Source: Rhizohabitans arisaemae (GTDB lineage: Bacteria; Actinomycetota; Actinomycetes; Streptosporangiales; Streptosporangiaceae). From it: a stretch of DNA of 64,000 nt. The notes beneath the pieces were generated by a model, which saw nothing but the letters and a program-made list of their open reading frames with translations, was not told the origin of the DNA and made no database searches. Below, piece after piece: positions 19,542 through 28,675 of this stretch. Positions within the stretch are counted from its first letter, which is position 1; every line of letters begins with the position of its first letter. Both the position numbers and the translations under genes were made by a program. The stretch spans positions 62,001 through 126,000 of the forward strand of contig NZ_BLRH01000055.1 in NCBI RefSeq assembly GCF_025996515.1. Direction: 5' to 3'.

Positions 19542-19742
19542 GGCCTTTTCCCCGGGACCGCGGGCCGGGCGGCGCCGCCGGGAAAGCGGGGTCGAGGATC
19601 GCGTCCTGTACGGCCCGCGGCCCGGCCGGGCCGCGGGCCGAACCGCCCGATCCTCCCGTCCGGCGAGGGCGGCGGTGCACCCGGTGCCCCGGAGATGGCA
19701 CGATGTCAGGCAACCACCCCCGCAAGAAGGAGGCCGTTCCCG

Positions 19743-20390
19743 GTGAGGCGACTGCTGACGGTCCTGATACTCGCCTGGGCCGGGGTCGCCTGGCTGTCGG
19801 CCCCCGCGAACGCGCACAACGTGCTGATCGACAGCGATCCCAAGAAGGACTCCTCCGTCGCCTCGGCGCCGCGGAGCGTCACCCTGGTCTTCGACCAACC
19901 GGCCCGGCAGGGCTTCGCCCAGGTCACGGTCACCGGACCCGGCGGCACCCGATGGGAGCAGGGTCCGGTGAAGGTGAGCGGTGCGAAGGTCACCTCCCCG
20001 ATCAAGCCGCTCGGCCCGGCCGGCAAGTACGTGATCGGCTACCGCGTCCTGTCCTCCGACGGCCACCCCATCTCGGGCACCGTGCGCTTCACCTTGACCG
20101 CCCCGGGACCGGGCGCGTCGCCCCCGCCGGCGTCACCGTCTGCGTCGTCGCCTGGATCCGCGGCCGGGTCGCCGTCGCCGTCCACGGCACCCGTCGCGGT
20201 GCAGGAGGCGCCCCCGGCGCAGGACCTCAGCGCGGAGGCGGCGGAGGCCGCGCAGAACGGCGGCGCGGGGGTCGCGGTGGCCGGGATGGCCGTGGCGATC
20301 CTGCTGCTGGGTGTCGGCACCGTCGTCGCGCTCCGGAGGGGCCGCCCGGCGCCCTCCGGCGACCAGGACGCGAAGGGCGCGAGCGCATGA
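19743..20390 (+). CDS. CopC-domain periplasmic copper-binding protein, membrane-tethered
   Basis: A 215-aa exported protein. The signal peptide ends in ANA just before HNVLIDSDPKKDS, so the mature protein starts with His, the usual CopC Cu(II) ligand; a second ligand region is LSSDGHPISGTVRF. The ~95-residue CopC domain is followed by a Pro/Ser linker and a C-terminal transmembrane helix (GVAVAGMAVAILLLGVGTVVAL). GTG 19743 is chosen for the AAGGAGG nine bases upstream and the signal peptide. It is coupled to the CopD gene by an ATGA overlap. Confidence 0.9.
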   Translation: MRRLLTVLILAWAGVAWLSAPANAHNVLIDSDPKKDSSVASAPRSVTLVFDQPARQGFAQVTVTGPGGTRWEQGPVKVSGAKVTSPIKPLGPAGKYVIGYRVLSSDGHPISGTVRFTLTAPGPGASPPPASPSASSPGSAAGSPSPSTAPVAVQEAPPAQDLSAEAAEAAQNGGAGVAVAGMAVAILLLGVGTVVALRRGRPAPSGDQDAKGASA

Positions 20391-21421
20391 CGGCGACCCA
20401 GGCGACCGGACGGCTCGGCAGCCGTTCCTCCCACGTGGTGGTCGCCGGGCTGCTGCTCGGCGCCTCGATCGCCGTGATCGTCGGGACGGCCTTCACCACC
20501 GAGGAGCCCGTCCCGGGGATCCCCGCGCCCGGACCGTTCGTCAACTACGGCGTCCCGATCGTCCGCGTGCTGCTCGACGTCGCGGCCTCGCTCGTCGTCG
20601 GACTGAGCCTGCTGCCCAAACTGCTCGGCTTCGACCGCCCGGACCGGACCGAGCCGGTCATGCGCCGGGCCAGGGAGGCCGCGGTCACCGCCGCCTGGGG
20701 GTGGGCGCTGGCCGCGTTCACCGCGATCGTGCTCCAGACGGCCGAGCTGTACCCGGACCGGTTCCCGACCCCCGGCCTGGTGATGCAGTACGTGGGCGAC
20801 GTGGGCGCCGGGCAGGGACTGCTGCTCAGCGGCGCCTGCGCCCTCGCCTACGCCGGGCTCGGCCTGCTGGCGGTCCGCTTCGGCGAGAAGGTGCCGGCCG
20901 AGTTGCGGATCATCGTCGCGTTCTTCGGGCTGCTCCCCATCCCGGTCACCGGGCACGCGGTCAACTCGGTCTGGCACGACCCCATCATGATCGGCATGGA
21001 GTTCCACGTGATGGGCTCGGCCGCGTGGGTCGGCGGCCTGCTCGCCGTGATCCTCTTCGTCGCGCGGGACCGGGAGCTCCTCGCCCGGGCGCTGCCGAAG
21101 TTCTCCAAGGTGGCCACGGTGTGCCTTGCCGTGGTGGGTGTCTCGGGGCTGATCAGCGGCCTGTCCACGATCGCGCTCACCCCGGGCACCGAGCTGCCGG
21201 GCTCGCTGTTCACCACCGGGTACGGGATCCTGGTGCTCGCCAAGGTCGCCTGCGTGGCCCTGCTCATCCCGCTCGCGGCCCACATCCGCTTCCGCCTGCT
21301 CCCCGCCGTCGTGGCACGGCGGGGGACGGCGGTCATGGCGTGGGCCGCGACCGAGATCACGGTGATGGGCGTGGCGTACGGGGTAGCGGTGGTGCTGACT
21401 CGCGCGTCCGTAGCCGGCTGA
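20387..21421 (+). CDS. CopD family copper transport membrane protein
   Basis: A 344-aa polytopic membrane protein with about eight hydrophobic segments and the CopD-type core (EFHVMGSAAWVGGLLAVILF; KFSKVATVCLAVVGVSGLIS; GYGILVLAKVACVALLI). In the CopC/CopD system the periplasmic CopC hands copper to CopD for import; here the pair directly follows a chitinase gene in a genome region with two copper-dependent AA10 oxygenases. The start is set by the ATGA overlap with copC. The last 65 bp overlap the 3' end of the convergent membrane-protein gene. Confidence 0.9.
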   Translation: MTATQATGRLGSRSSHVVVAGLLLGASIAVIVGTAFTTEEPVPGIPAPGPFVNYGVPIVRVLLDVAASLVVGLSLLPKLLGFDRPDRTEPVMRRAREAAVTAAWGWALAAFTAIVLQTAELYPDRFPTPGLVMQYVGDVGAGQGLLLSGACALAYAGLGLLAVRFGEKVPAELRIIVAFFGLLPIPVTGHAVNSVWHDPIMIGMEFHVMGSAAWVGGLLAVILFVARDRELLARALPKFSKVATVCLAVVGVSGLISGLSTIALTPGTELPGSLFTTGYGILVLAKVACVALLIPLAAHIRFRLLPAVVARRGTAVMAWAATEITVMGVAYGVAVVLTRASVAG

Positions 21422-22535
21422 CCAGCCCGGGGCCGTACAGCGTGACGAACCAGGCCACGACGAGCACCCCCGCCGCGACCGGCGCCGACGCCGGGACGAG
21501 CGGCGGGGCGTAGTAGAGCGAACTCTGGGCGGCCAGCGCGCCGTACCCGCCCGCCGTGATGAGCAGCGCGCCCGCGACCGCGCGGATCCGGGCCTCCATC
21601 GGGATCATGAAGACCAGGTCCACGACGAGGGCCGTGGCGACGAGGAAGAAGGGGATGGCCGACGGCGGGAAGTCCGCGACGAACAGGAGCGGCCAGATCA
21701 CGCATCGGTAGGCCACGTAGACGGCGGCCACGACGGTGGCGGTGAACCGGAACCCGACCAGCATCCGGGCGACGACCAGGGCGAACATCACCGCGGCCAC
21801 CATGTACACCGGGTACACCCAGTCCGCCGCCGGGAGGGAGAAGTTCACCACCATCTCCCGGTCGACCGGGCGCTCCATCTGGTCGGCGGCGAACTGCAGC
21901 AGGATCGGCTCCGCGTACGGCTCGCCGCGGTCCCAGGCCATGATGCCGAAGACGCCGTACTCCTGGTGCTGCGCGGGGAAGAGGGTGTTCTCCATGCAGT
22001 AGACGAAGAGCGCCAGCAGCCCGAGGTCGCGGATCCGGCCCGGCGCCGCGCAGACGTACCAGCCCCGGATCACCCCGGCGATCATGAACGCCGTGCCGAT
22101 GTACAGCAGCATGTGGGAGGGGCTCCAGGACGTGATGTCCAGACCGTTCACCCTGTGGTTGATCAGGTCCAGGGGCACCGCGACCAGGAAGGTGCCGGTG
22201 CCCCACTGCATCAGGCGCAACGCGAGGCGGTCCACGCCGAGCCCGGTGTAGGTGTGCACGATCACCAGGGTGACGACGATCCCGGTACCGACCGAGTTGA
22301 TCAGGTGCGGTGGGGCGAGGTCGTCACGGAGCCATTTGAAGTGCCAGGAGACGTCCCAGGAGGAGCCGAGGACCTTGAGGAAGAACGCCGTCACCCACCC
22401 GCCGTAAAGCAGGTACAGAAGTTCGACGGGCGTCTCACGTCCTGGTTCGCCACGCTCCCAGTGCGAGAGGGCGGTGTTGACCAGAGGCTGTATGGCGGCT
22501 GGTACCTTCACCCGCTGAATGATGCCGTTCCTCAC
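21357..22535 (-). CDS. Polytopic membrane protein, function unknown
   Basis: A 392-aa protein with roughly nine to ten hydrophobic segments. Histidines sit at membrane boundaries: DVSWHFKW, PPHLINSVGTGIVVTL, WSPSHMLLYIG and FPAQHQEYGVFG. That pattern hints at metal or heme binding, but I recognise no family. It is convergent with the CopC/CopD pair and overlaps copD by 65 bp at the 3' ends. An 18-bp perfect palindrome lies 13 bp upstream of the start codon. Confidence 0.8.
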   Translation of the reverse strand: MRNGIIQRVKVPAAIQPLVNTALSHWERGEPGRETPVELLYLLYGGWVTAFFLKVLGSSWDVSWHFKWLRDDLAPPHLINSVGTGIVVTLVIVHTYTGLGVDRLALRLMQWGTGTFLVAVPLDLINHRVNGLDITSWSPSHMLLYIGTAFMIAGVIRGWYVCAAPGRIRDLGLLALFVYCMENTLFPAQHQEYGVFGIMAWDRGEPYAEPILLQFAADQMERPVDREMVVNFSLPAADWVYPVYMVAAVMFALVVARMLVGFRFTATVVAAVYVAYRCVIWPLLFVADFPPSAIPFFLVATALVVDLVFMIPMEARIRAVAGALLITAGGYGALAAQSSLYYAPPLVPASAPVAAGVLVVAWFVTLYGPGLVSRLRTRESAPPLPRTPRPSP

Positions 22536-22547
22536 CTAGACCGCGCA

Positions 22548-22565
22548 ATCGGGGATGTCCCCGAT
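22548..22565. promoter_or_regulatory. Palindromic operator candidate
   Basis: ATCGGGGATGTCCCCGAT, two perfect 8-bp arms around a 2-bp centre, 13 bp upstream of the membrane-protein start (minus strand) in the divergent region before the peptidase/ABC fusion gene. A repressor site for either gene is possible; nothing identifies the regulator. Confidence 0.4.
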
Positions 22566-22703
22566 ATCCCTACAATCCCAAAGCGCGCTCAGCGTATCCG
22601 ACACTTTGGGCTTCCCGCAGCTCACCGTGGGTATCCCGCCCCACCCCACCGTGACCGGACGGCTACTCAGGAATCGTTAAGAACTCCTCGGTAAGGTCTG
22701 CTT

Positions 22704-25241
22704 ATGAGGTTTCGGGGGACGTTGTCGAGGCAACGCCGGATTGTCGCCGTGGTGCTCGCGCTTCTCCTCGCCGGCGGGCTCACCTGGTTACTCGTTCCGG
22801 GTGAGACGCCGGTCCGCACGTTCGAGCAGCGGATCGAGGTCGTGGACGGCCCGGCCGACGACCAGCGGGTCTCCCTGGACACCGCACTCCACGTCCCGGA
22901 GACCGGCGGGCCCCACCCCGCGGTGCTCCTCGGGCACGGCTTCGGCAGCAGCAAGGAGGCGATGCGCCCGCAGGCGCTCCGGCTCGCTGCGGAAGGATAC
23001 GCGGTCCTCACCTGGTCCGCGCGCGGCTTCGGCCGCTCCACCGGGGAGATCGCGCTCAACTCCCCCGACTACGAGGTGAAGGACACCAAGCAGCTCGTCG
23101 ACTGGCTCGCCCGCCGCCCCGAGGTCCGGCTCGACGCCCCCGGCGACCCCCGGGTCGGCATGGCCGGCGGGTCGTACGGCGGCGCGATCGCGCTCCTGAC
23201 CGCCGCCCACGACACCCGGATCGACGCGATCGTGCCCCAGATCACCTGGTACGACCTCGCGGACTCCCTCTTCCCCAACGCCGCCGGGACCGGGGCCGCC
23301 GAGGGTGTTTTCAAGAAAGCCTGGGCCGGGCTCTTCTTCGGCGCCGGCGGCGCCGACGTCCGATCCGCCGCGCTCGCCCGTACGGCCGAAGGCGGCGCGG
23401 CCCGGGGTGAGGGCCCGGCGATCCCGCAGGGGACCGTCCAGTGCGGCCGGTTCCTCCCCGCGATCTGTGAGATCTACCAGAAGGTCGCCGAGTCCGGTCG
23501 CCCCACCCCCGAGGCCGTCGAGCTGCTCCGCCGGTCCAGCCCCTCCTCGGTCCAGGGCCGCGTCAAGGTGCCCACCCTGCTGCTGCAGGGCCTCAACGAC
23601 TCGCTTTTCCCGATCGACCAGGCCGACGCCAACGCCAAGGCGATCGCCGCGACCGGGGCCCCCGTCGAGGTGGCCTGGTTCGACGGCGGCCACGACGGCG
23701 GCGACGGCGAGGCCGACCGGCTGCACGAGCTCACCCGCGGCTGGTTCGACCGCTGGCTGGCCAGGGAGTCCGTCGAGACGGGCCCGGCCTTCGCGGTGAC
23801 CCGTCCAGGCGGACGCGACCCCGGCACCCGCCGCCTGGTGCTGCAGATCACCGGGGCCGACCGCTATCCGGGAATCTCCGGGACGGCGACCCGCGAACTC
23901 TCCCTCACCGGGGAGCGGCAGGAGATCGCGAACCCGGCGGGCGGATCCCCGGCCTCCATCTCCTCGGTTCCCGGGTTCGGCAGCCTGCTCGGCGGATTCG
24001 CCGGGGCCTCGACCGCGCTGGACATGCCGGGGCAGAGCGCGGTGTTCGAGACGGCGCCGCTCACCGAGAGCCTCCAGCTCACCGGGGCGTCCACGATCCG
24101 GCTGCGGGTCACGCCCGGGGCGACGGTCTTCGTCAAGCTCTACGACGTGTCGCCCGGCCAGCCGGGCACGCTCCCCCGCGGTCTCGCCGCACCGGTCCGG
24201 GTACCCGCGAGCGGTGAGGTGAGCGTCCGCCTGCCCGCGGTGGACCACCGGTTCGGCGTGGGCCACCGGCTCCGGCTGACGGTCACCTCGACCGACATGG
24301 GGTACGCGACCCCCGTGGCCCCGGCCGTCTACCAGGTCGCGCTCGGCTCCCCGACGCTCACGGTGCCCGTCGTCGACGAGCTGGGCGGCGCCGCCTCGGG
24401 TCCCCCGTGGTGGACCTGGGCGATGCCGCTGGGCGCGGTCGTGGTCGCGGCGGTCCTGCTGCTCACCGGCCGCCGGGCCGGCACGCCGGCGCCCGCCGAC
24501 GACGTCGCCGTCCCGGCGCGGGAGGAGGTCCCGCTGGTCATCACGGGACTGACCAAGCGCTACCGCAACGGGGAGCTCGCGGTGGACGACCTGTCGTTCC
24601 GGGTGGAGCGCGGCCAGGTGCTCGGCCTGCTCGGGCCGAACGGCGCGGGGAAGACGACGACGCTGCGCATGCTGATGGGGCTCATCGTCCCTGATGCCGG
24701 ACAAATCCAGATTTATGGGCAGAAAGTCAAGCCGGGCGCGTCGGTCCTCTCCCGGCTCGGCTCGTTCGTCGAAGGCCCCGGCTTCCTGCCCCACCTGTCC
24801 GGCCGGGCCAACCTGAAGCTGTACTGGCAGGCGACCGGCCGCCCCGCCGACGAGGCCCACATGGACGAGGCCCTGGAGATCGCCGACCTCGGCGCCGCGC
24901 TGGAGCGCCCCGTCCGCACCTACTCCCAGGGGATGCGGCAGCGGCTCGCGATCGCCCAGGCGATGCTCGGCCTCCCGGACCTCCTGGTCCTCGACGAACC
25001 CACCAACGGACTCGACCCACCGCAGATCAGGGAGATGCGCCGGGTCCTCATCGACTACGCCGCCACCGGCCGTACCGTGATCGTCTCCAGCCACCTGCTC
25101 GCGGAGGTCGAATTGACCTGCACCCATGTCGTCGTGATGCGGCGGGGACGCCTCATCGCCGCCGGCGAGGTCAAGGAGCTGATCGCCTCGGAGCGCCACC
25201 TGGAGGACGCGTTCCTCACCCTGATCGGAGACGAGGCGTGA
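22704..25241 (+). CDS. X-Pro dipeptidyl-peptidase-like hydrolase fused to ABC transporter ATPase
   Basis: An 845-aa fusion. Residues 11-30 are a transmembrane signal anchor. About 50-350 is an alpha/beta hydrolase of the CocE/X-Pro dipeptidyl peptidase type with nucleophile Ser157 (GGSYGG), Asp299 (GLNDSLF) and His330 (GGHDGG). About 360-560 resembles the XPD C-terminal jelly-roll domain. Residues 569-588 are a second membrane span. From 610 to the end is an ABC ATPase with Walker A GPNGAGKTT (644-652), signature YSQGMRQ (740-746) and Walker B LLVLDEP (760-766). The two spans place the hydrolase outside and the ATPase inside. The permease follows with a GTGA overlap. Confidence 0.92.
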   Translation: MRFRGTLSRQRRIVAVVLALLLAGGLTWLLVPGETPVRTFEQRIEVVDGPADDQRVSLDTALHVPETGGPHPAVLLGHGFGSSKEAMRPQALRLAAEGYAVLTWSARGFGRSTGEIALNSPDYEVKDTKQLVDWLARRPEVRLDAPGDPRVGMAGGSYGGAIALLTAAHDTRIDAIVPQITWYDLADSLFPNAAGTGAAEGVFKKAWAGLFFGAGGADVRSAALARTAEGGAARGEGPAIPQGTVQCGRFLPAICEIYQKVAESGRPTPEAVELLRRSSPSSVQGRVKVPTLLLQGLNDSLFPIDQADANAKAIAATGAPVEVAWFDGGHDGGDGEADRLHELTRGWFDRWLARESVETGPAFAVTRPGGRDPGTRRLVLQITGADRYPGISGTATRELSLTGERQEIANPAGGSPASISSVPGFGSLLGGFAGASTALDMPGQSAVFETAPLTESLQLTGASTIRLRVTPGATVFVKLYDVSPGQPGTLPRGLAAPVRVPASGEVSVRLPAVDHRFGVGHRLRLTVTSTDMGYATPVAPAVYQVALGSPTLTVPVVDELGGAASGPPWWTWAMPLGAVVVAAVLLLTGRRAGTPAPADDVAVPAREEVPLVITGLTKRYRNGELAVDDLSFRVERGQVLGLLGPNGAGKTTTLRMLMGLIVPDAGQIQIYGQKVKPGASVLSRLGSFVEGPGFLPHLSGRANLKLYWQATGRPADEAHMDEALEIADLGAALERPVRTYSQGMRQRLAIAQAMLGLPDLLVLDEPTNGLDPPQIREMRRVLIDYAATGRTVIVSSHLLAEVELTCTHVVVMRRGRLIAAGEVKELIASERHLEDAFLTLIGDEA

Positions 25242-26086
25242 CCGTCAAGACCGCCCCCGGTTACCGGCCCGGCCGGACCCTTCCGCTCCGGGTCGAGTTC
25301 GTCCGGCAGTTCCTGCGCCGGAGAACCCTGCTCATGTTCGGCCTGCTGCTGCTCCTCCCGTGGATCCTGGCGGTCGCGTTCATGGTGGGCCGGCCGAGCC
25401 AGGGGAACCGGGCACCCAACCTGAGCGACCTGGCCACGGCGAGCGCCCTCAACTTCACCGCGTTCACGCTCTTCGTCTCGGTGGGCTTCCTGCTCGTGGT
25501 GGCGGTCGCGATGTTCTGCGGGGACACCGTGGCGAGCGAGGCCAACTGGTCCTCGCTCCGCTATCTGCTCGCCGCGCCGGTGCCCCGGGGCAGGCTGCTC
25601 CGGCAGAAGCTGGTGGTCGCCCTCACCTACTCGGCGGCGGCCATCGTGATCCTGCCGCTGATGGCGCTGCTGGTGGGGACCGTCATGTTCGGGTGGGACG
25701 ACATCCAGCTCCCGGGGACCGGGCAGACCCTCGGCGCCGCCGACGTCCTCCCCCGGTTCGGCATCGTGATCGCCTACGCGATGATCAGCCAGCTGGTCGT
25801 GGCCGGCCTCGCCTTCTACCTTTCGGTGACCACGGACTCGCCGCTCGGCGCGGTCGGCGGGGCGGTCGGGCTGGTGATCATCAGCAACATCGTGGAGGCG
25901 GTGGAGGCCCTCGGCGTCTGGCGTGAGGTGCTGCCCACCTACTGGGCCATGGCCTGGCTCGACGTCATCCAGCTGGAGATCTCCTGGGCCGGCATGATCA
26001 AGGGTTCCGCGGTGTCGGTCTCCTACGCGGTGATCTTCATCGCGCTGGCCTTCCGCAGGTTCCGCACCAAGGACGTGGTCTCCTGA
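25238..26086 (+). CDS. ABC-2 type permease partner of the peptidase-ATPase fusion
   Basis: A 282-aa membrane protein with about six hydrophobic segments (TLLMFGLLLLLPWILAVAFM first; SAVSVSYAVIFIALAF last) of the ABC-2 permease type. The GTG start overlaps the stop of the fusion gene (GTGA), so the two are coupled and very likely form one transporter. The motif ANWSSLRYLLAAPVPRGRLL is the usual cytoplasmic loop before the second helix in this family. Substrate unknown; peptide-linked transport is an inference from the partner. Confidence 0.9.
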   Translation: MTVKTAPGYRPGRTLPLRVEFVRQFLRRRTLLMFGLLLLLPWILAVAFMVGRPSQGNRAPNLSDLATASALNFTAFTLFVSVGFLLVVAVAMFCGDTVASEANWSSLRYLLAAPVPRGRLLRQKLVVALTYSAAAIVILPLMALLVGTVMFGWDDIQLPGTGQTLGAADVLPRFGIVIAYAMISQLVVAGLAFYLSVTTDSPLGAVGGAVGLVIISNIVEAVEALGVWREVLPTYWAMAWLDVIQLEISWAGMIKGSAVSVSYAVIFIALAFRRFRTKDVVS

Positions 26087-26200
26087 CCTCCGGCTCCGCC
26101 CGTACCGACCATCCGGACGCACAGCACCCGGCTCGGTCGAACGGATCGCTTTGGTCGTCGTGGTAACACCACGGCGACCGGAGGTCGGCGGAGCGGCGGT

Positions 26201-26356
26201 CTACCAGTGCGGGGGACGTTCGTCGAGCAGCCGGGAGTCGTCGTCGCCCAGCCAGTCGCCCCAGCCGATGTCGGTGTCGTCCGTCGTCTGGTCGGGAAGC
26301 ACCGGGGGCGCCTCGTCGAAGAGGTCGACGGGGCGCTCGTCGTCAGGACCGTGCAT
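26201..26356 (-). CDS. Small acidic conserved actinobacterial protein
   Basis: About 51 aa, starting MHGPDDERPVDLFDEAPP and ending DSRLLDERPPHW. The acidic body with DDTDIGWGDW and the C-terminal ERPPHW is a pattern I recall from small uncharacterised proteins of streptomycetes and relatives. The ATG at 26356 is preferred because GGAGG lies about ten bases upstream; ATG 26362 and a longer start at 26407 are alternatives. No function is known. Confidence 0.65.
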   Translation of the reverse strand: MHGPDDERPVDLFDEAPPVLPDQTTDDTDIGWGDWLGDDDSRLLDERPPHW

Positions 26357-26572
26357 CACCATCTCCACCTCCGCAGCGCGTTCGCGCCATGGTACCGCGC
26401 ACGGCATGATCAGTCCGCTAAGACGCGAAGCGCGGGCGGTGAAGAGGTTTCAGACCGTCCCGGCACCGGAACAATCACAGGGCTCTCCTCCCGCAACATG
26501 CCCGCACGGAGGGCGGCCAATCTATAGGATCTCCAGGTGAAAGCTTGCCTGAAGCGACCCCCGTGAGGCGGC

Positions 26573-28675
26573 ATGGAAGCCCCCGCAGAATGGCGCCAGG
26601 ACGGCAACCTCCCCGCAGAGCCCACCGGCTTCGTCGGCCGGAGCCGTCTGCTCGCCTCGATCAAGCGCGCCGTCCGGACGTCGCGCATGGTCACCGTCAC
26701 CGGCATCGGCGGCGTCGGCAAGACCCGGATCGCGCTCCGCGCCGCCCGGGAGATCCGCTCCCGCTTCCCCGACGGGGTCTGGGTCGTCGACCTCTCCCGG
26801 CTGCAGACGCCCGACCTGCTCGCCCACTCCGTCGCCGCCACCCTCGGCATCGTCGACAACACCCCGCGCCCGGCCGAGGAGGTGCTCGCCGCCTACCTCA
26901 CCGGCCGGCACGCGCTGCTCATCCTGGACACCTGTGAGCACCTGGTGGACGCCTGCGCCCACCTGCTGGAGGGTCTGCTGGACCAGGCCGAGCGGCTTCA
27001 CGTGCTGGCCACCAGCAGGCAGTCGCTCGGGGTGCTCGGGGAGCAGTCGATCCTGATCAGCCCGCTCGAGGTGCCCCCGCCCGACCGGGCCACCCCGACC
27101 GGCGAGGCGGTCACGCTCTTCCGGCAGCGCGCCGAGGAGGCCTCCCCCGGCTTCACGATCGACGAGGACAACCTCGCCGACGTGGCGGAGCTCTGCCGCC
27201 GGCTCGACGGCATCCCCCTCGCCATCGAACTCGCCGCGGTACGGCTGCGCGTCCTGTCGGTCCGCCAGATCCTCAACCTGCTGACCGATCGGTTCGCGCT
27301 CCTGTCCGGCGTCGGCCTCAGCCCGCTCCCCCGCCACCAGACGCTCCGCGCCGCGATCGGCTGGAGTCACGAGCTCTGCGAGCCCAAGGAGCGCCGGCTG
27401 TGGGCGCGCCTGTCCGTCTTCGCCGGGGACTTCGACCTGGACGCGGCCCGCGACGTCTGCTCGGGGGAGGACCTGTCCCCCGACGAGATCCTCGAACTCG
27501 TCACCGGACTCGTCGACAAGTCCATCCTGCTCCGTCAGGGCCAGCCCTCGGGGGTGCGCTACCGGCTCCTGGACACCGTCCGCGAGTACGGCCAGGAGTG
27601 GCTGGAACGGCTGGGTGAGCGGGATCTGCTGCTCACCCGGTACCGCGACTACTACCTGCGGCTGGCCCGGCGCGGCGAGCAGGCCTGGTCGGGCCCCCGG
27701 CAGGTGCACTGGTTCATCCGGATGCGCCACGAGCACGCCAACCTGCGGGCCGCGCTCGACCACTGCATCGGCGACCCCCGGCACACCTCCGCCGGTCTCG
27801 ACCTCGCGGCCTCGCTCTGGTACATGTGGGTCGCCTGCGGGCTGTCCAAGGAGGGCAGGCATTTCCTGGAGCGCGCGCTGGCGGCGAGCCCGCAGCCCAG
27901 CCCCGCGCGGTGCAAGGCGCTCTGGACGGCCTCCTACATCGCCAGCGCCCAGGGGGACATCCCGGCGGCGCTGCGGTTCGCCGAGGAGTGCGGGGACGAC
28001 GCCGTGCGCATCGGCGACGACCCCTCGGTGGTGCTCGCCACCAAGATGCTCGGCACGGCCGCCTACCTCCAGGGCGACCTCACCAAGGCGATGGCGTTCC
28101 TCGGCGTGGCGATCGACCACGGGCGGGGCGTGCGCGGGCTGGACCCGCGTCTGCTTCCCGCGGTCGTCGAGCTGGCCCTGGTCCTGACCGCCTGCGGCCG
28201 GCCGGACGCGGCGATGCCGCTGCTGCGGCACTGTGTGGGCGTCTGCGTCGAACGGGGCGAGCTGTGGCTGCGCTCGTACGCCGACTGGGCTCTGGCGATC
28301 ACCCAGCGGTCGATGGGCCTGATCGCCGACGCCGTCTGCAGCGCCCGGGAGGCGCTGCGCATCAAGCGGCACTTCCACGACGTGCTCGGGATCGTGCTCT
28401 GCGTCGAGACGCTCGCCCAGCTCGCGGTGGACGACGGAGACCCGGAGCGGGCCTCGCGGCTGCTCGGCGCCGGTCAGGCCGGATGGCGGACGTTCGGGGT
28501 GCCGCAGATGGACTCACCGGTGCTGCGAGCCGACCACGACCGGTGCGCGCGGGAGTGCCGTCGCCTCCTCGGCGAACAGCGCTACAACGAGGCGTTCGCC
28601 GAGGGGAGCGCGATGCCGCTCGACACCGCGATTCACTACGCGATCGGTGCGGCTCCTTCGGTCACGGTTGCCTAA
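26573..28675 (+). CDS. NB-ARC/STAND ATPase with TPR-like repeats, no effector domain
   Basis: A 700-aa protein with an N-terminal NB-ARC ATPase (GFVGRSRLL; Walker A GIGGVGKTRIAL near residue 44-55; Walker B ALLILDTCEHL; RLDGIPLAIELAA) and a helical TPR-like C-terminal half. It resembles the ATPase-TPR part of LuxR/SARP giant regulators, but I see neither a BTAD/winged helix at the N-terminus nor a LuxR helix-turn-helix at the C-terminus. It may therefore act as a signal-sensing partner. Its stop overlaps the terpene synthase stop by four bases, tail to tail. Confidence 0.9.
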   Translation: MEAPAEWRQDGNLPAEPTGFVGRSRLLASIKRAVRTSRMVTVTGIGGVGKTRIALRAAREIRSRFPDGVWVVDLSRLQTPDLLAHSVAATLGIVDNTPRPAEEVLAAYLTGRHALLILDTCEHLVDACAHLLEGLLDQAERLHVLATSRQSLGVLGEQSILISPLEVPPPDRATPTGEAVTLFRQRAEEASPGFTIDEDNLADVAELCRRLDGIPLAIELAAVRLRVLSVRQILNLLTDRFALLSGVGLSPLPRHQTLRAAIGWSHELCEPKERRLWARLSVFAGDFDLDAARDVCSGEDLSPDEILELVTGLVDKSILLRQGQPSGVRYRLLDTVREYGQEWLERLGERDLLLTRYRDYYLRLARRGEQAWSGPRQVHWFIRMRHEHANLRAALDHCIGDPRHTSAGLDLAASLWYMWVACGLSKEGRHFLERALAASPQPSPARCKALWTASYIASAQGDIPAALRFAEECGDDAVRIGDDPSVVLATKMLGTAAYLQGDLTKAMAFLGVAIDHGRGVRGLDPRLLPAVVELALVLTACGRPDAAMPLLRHCVGVCVERGELWLRSYADWALAITQRSMGLIADAVCSAREALRIKRHFHDVLGIVLCVETLAQLAVDDGDPERASRLLGAGQAGWRTFGVPQMDSPVLRADHDRCARECRRLLGEQRYNEAFAEGSAMPLDTAIHYAIGAAPSVTVA

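Noticed and set aside
22788-25199. Long open frame antisense to the peptidase/ABC fusion
   Set aside because: Low-complexity Gly/Arg/Asp-rich translation opposite a gene with complete catalytic and ABC motifs.
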